A stretch of DNA of 22,750 nucleotides from PCC-6802 sp031388585 (GTDB lineage: Bacteria; Cyanobacteriota; Cyanobacteriia; Pseudanabaenales; Pseudanabaenaceae), in the NCBI GenBank assembly GCA_031388585.1, contig JANMRU010000096.1, forward strand, positions 1-22,750, read 5' to 3'. This document shows positions 22,286 through 22,750 of this stretch, in pieces (positions within the stretch are counted from its first letter, which is position 1; each line of letters begins with the position of its first letter). The position numbers were made by a program, and so were the translations under genes. The notes under the pieces were generated by a model, which did not search any database, had not been told where the DNA came from, and saw only the letters and a list, made by a program, of their open reading frames with translations.

Positions 22286-22323
22286 AAAAAGCGATCGCTC
22301 CATAAGTAGGGTGATCGCTTTTT
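22286..22323 (+). terminator. intrinsic terminator of fabI
   Basis: AAAAAGCGATC (22286-22296) and GATCGCTTTTT (22313-22323) form a perfect 11-bp stem with a 16-nt loop, ending in a T run, 22 nt after the fabI stop codon. The symmetric A and T tracts allow action in both directions, which would also serve the convergent ndhD gene. Confidence 0.85.
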
Positions 22324-22326
22324 ATT

Positions 22327-22440
22327 TATAGCCAGCGCCTAGATCGTATTGACAGATTTTAATTGGGGGTGTGGGGGCAATCCCCCCACGGAGGGGTTCT
22401 ACCCCTCCACCTCGTCCTAACCTGATTGGCGATAGCTATA
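22327..22440 (+). repeat. family 2 intergenic repeat, copy C
   Basis: This 114-bp copy starts TATAGCCAGCGCC and ends GGCGATAGCTATA, and is nearly the same as 6189-6301. It sits between the fabI terminator and the 3' end of ndhD. One base change in the right end (GATAGC for GATCGC) makes the HIP1-like octamer disappear. Confidence 0.82.
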
Positions 22441-22469
22441 GAAACAATAAAAGGTTTTCTCTATTGGCA

Positions 22470-22750
22470 CTACTTAACAATTGCCGAAACCGAAGCTACT
22501 TCAGATTCCAGGATTTTGGGATCCGAGAATCTAGCATAGATGTTAGAGTCTGCTTGCGAGATTTGCGAATACGAATGACGCAACTGCGTATTTAAAGCCA
22601 CAGTTGTCACATCGTAAACATTCATCGCTAGTTGGGGATAAAAGCCGATCGCGATGATTGGCACCAGAAAACAAGCCGCGATAAATACTTCCCGTGGGCG
22701 GGCATCATCATAGACCGCCTCAATTGGTAAAACACAACTATTACCAAAGC
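22470..22750 (-). CDS. ndhD: NAD(P)H-quinone oxidoreductase subunit 4 (NdhD), C-terminal part, cut by window edge
   Basis: The open frame runs from the window edge to a stop at 22470, giving about 93 C-terminal residues. The stretch DDARPREVFIAACFLVPIIAIGFYPQLA is that of the last membrane helices of NdhD, a proton-pumping, NuoM-like subunit of the NDH-1 complex in the thylakoid membrane. VYDVTTVALNTQLR and a hydrophilic tail follow, as usual. Which NdhD paralog it is (respiratory or CO2-uptake type) cannot be judged from the tail. The 5' part lies outside the window; a GTG at 22664 is internal and not a real start. Confidence 0.85.
   Translation of the reverse strand, partial: FGNSCVLPIEAVYDDARPREVFIAACFLVPIIAIGFYPQLAMNVYDVTTVALNTQLRHSYSQISQADSNIYARFSDPKILESEVASVSAIVK

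Noticed and set aside
22371..22595. A 74-codon open frame on the plus strand near the right edge
   Set aside because: It starts in the family 2 repeat and continues antisense to ndhD.

Overview
The window comes from a cyanobacterial chromosome. The octamer GCGATCGC and its core (the HIP1 repeat typical of many cyanobacteria) recurs throughout. The genes include a ferredoxin-thioredoxin reductase variable chain, an NdhD-type NDH-1 subunit, a plant-type ferredoxin with the C-terminal extension of the FdC2/Fed2 group, a group 2 sigma-70 factor and a DUF928 protein. Several entries recall Pseudanabaena-like lineages, but that is an impression and not a placement. Most of the window is ordinary housekeeping sequence. 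No CRISPR array, prophage, complete insertion sequence or toxin-antitoxin module is visible. The accessory character comes from small non-coding repeats sitting between genes.

Layout. At 341-6142 (+): a GuaB3-type IMP dehydrogenase paralog, a P-loop/DRTGG phosphotransacetylase-like protein, citramalate synthase (its own putative promoter at 2710-2739), and a DMT transporter with a long coiled-coil N-terminus. At 6297-8907 (-): a DNA alkylation repair operon, transcribed in the order Ada-AlkA fusion, Ogt methyltransferase, then a small four-cysteine protein of unknown function. At 9015-10178 (-): a TPR protein that appears to start at CTG. At 10246-11346 (+): a LOG-family protein. At 11382-12127 (-): ftrV and rsfS. 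At 12658-14400 (+): a secreted two-domain nuclease behind a likely PHO box. At 14541-16739 (+): a tight cluster of Fed2-type ferredoxin, SNase-like membrane protein and GT2-GtrA glycosyltransferase. At 16819-17829 (-): a group 2 sigma factor. At 18609-19688 (+): a short-type isocitrate dehydrogenase. At 19894-22263 (+): DUF928, glycine-zipper (YtxH-like), YggT and FabI. At 22470-22750 (-): the C-terminal end of NdhD, cut by the window edge.

The most interesting region is the alkylation repair operon. A 150-bp MITE-like element (10-bp terminal inverted repeats, 5-bp direct flanks ATCAG) sits exactly at the junction of ada-alkA and ogt. Removing it and one flank in thought restores an ada-alkA reading frame four residues longer that ends 9 nt before ogt. 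The inserted end now supplies the ada-alkA stop codon. It also creates a good hybrid promoter pointing at ogt: the -35 TTGACT lies in the element and the extended -10 TATAAA in host DNA. At the other end of the operon, the terminus of an unrelated repeat supplies the stop codon of the third gene. So small repeats have edited both gene ends and probably the transcription of a DNA repair operon.

Other points worth following: a three-unit PHO-box-like array in front of an EEP plus endonuclease I fusion (probable phosphate scavenging from DNA); a perfect 12-bp inverted repeat just upstream of the Fed2-type ferredoxin; an SNase-like protein lacking the usual metal ligands; and a tandem 9-bp repeat inside the TPR gene.
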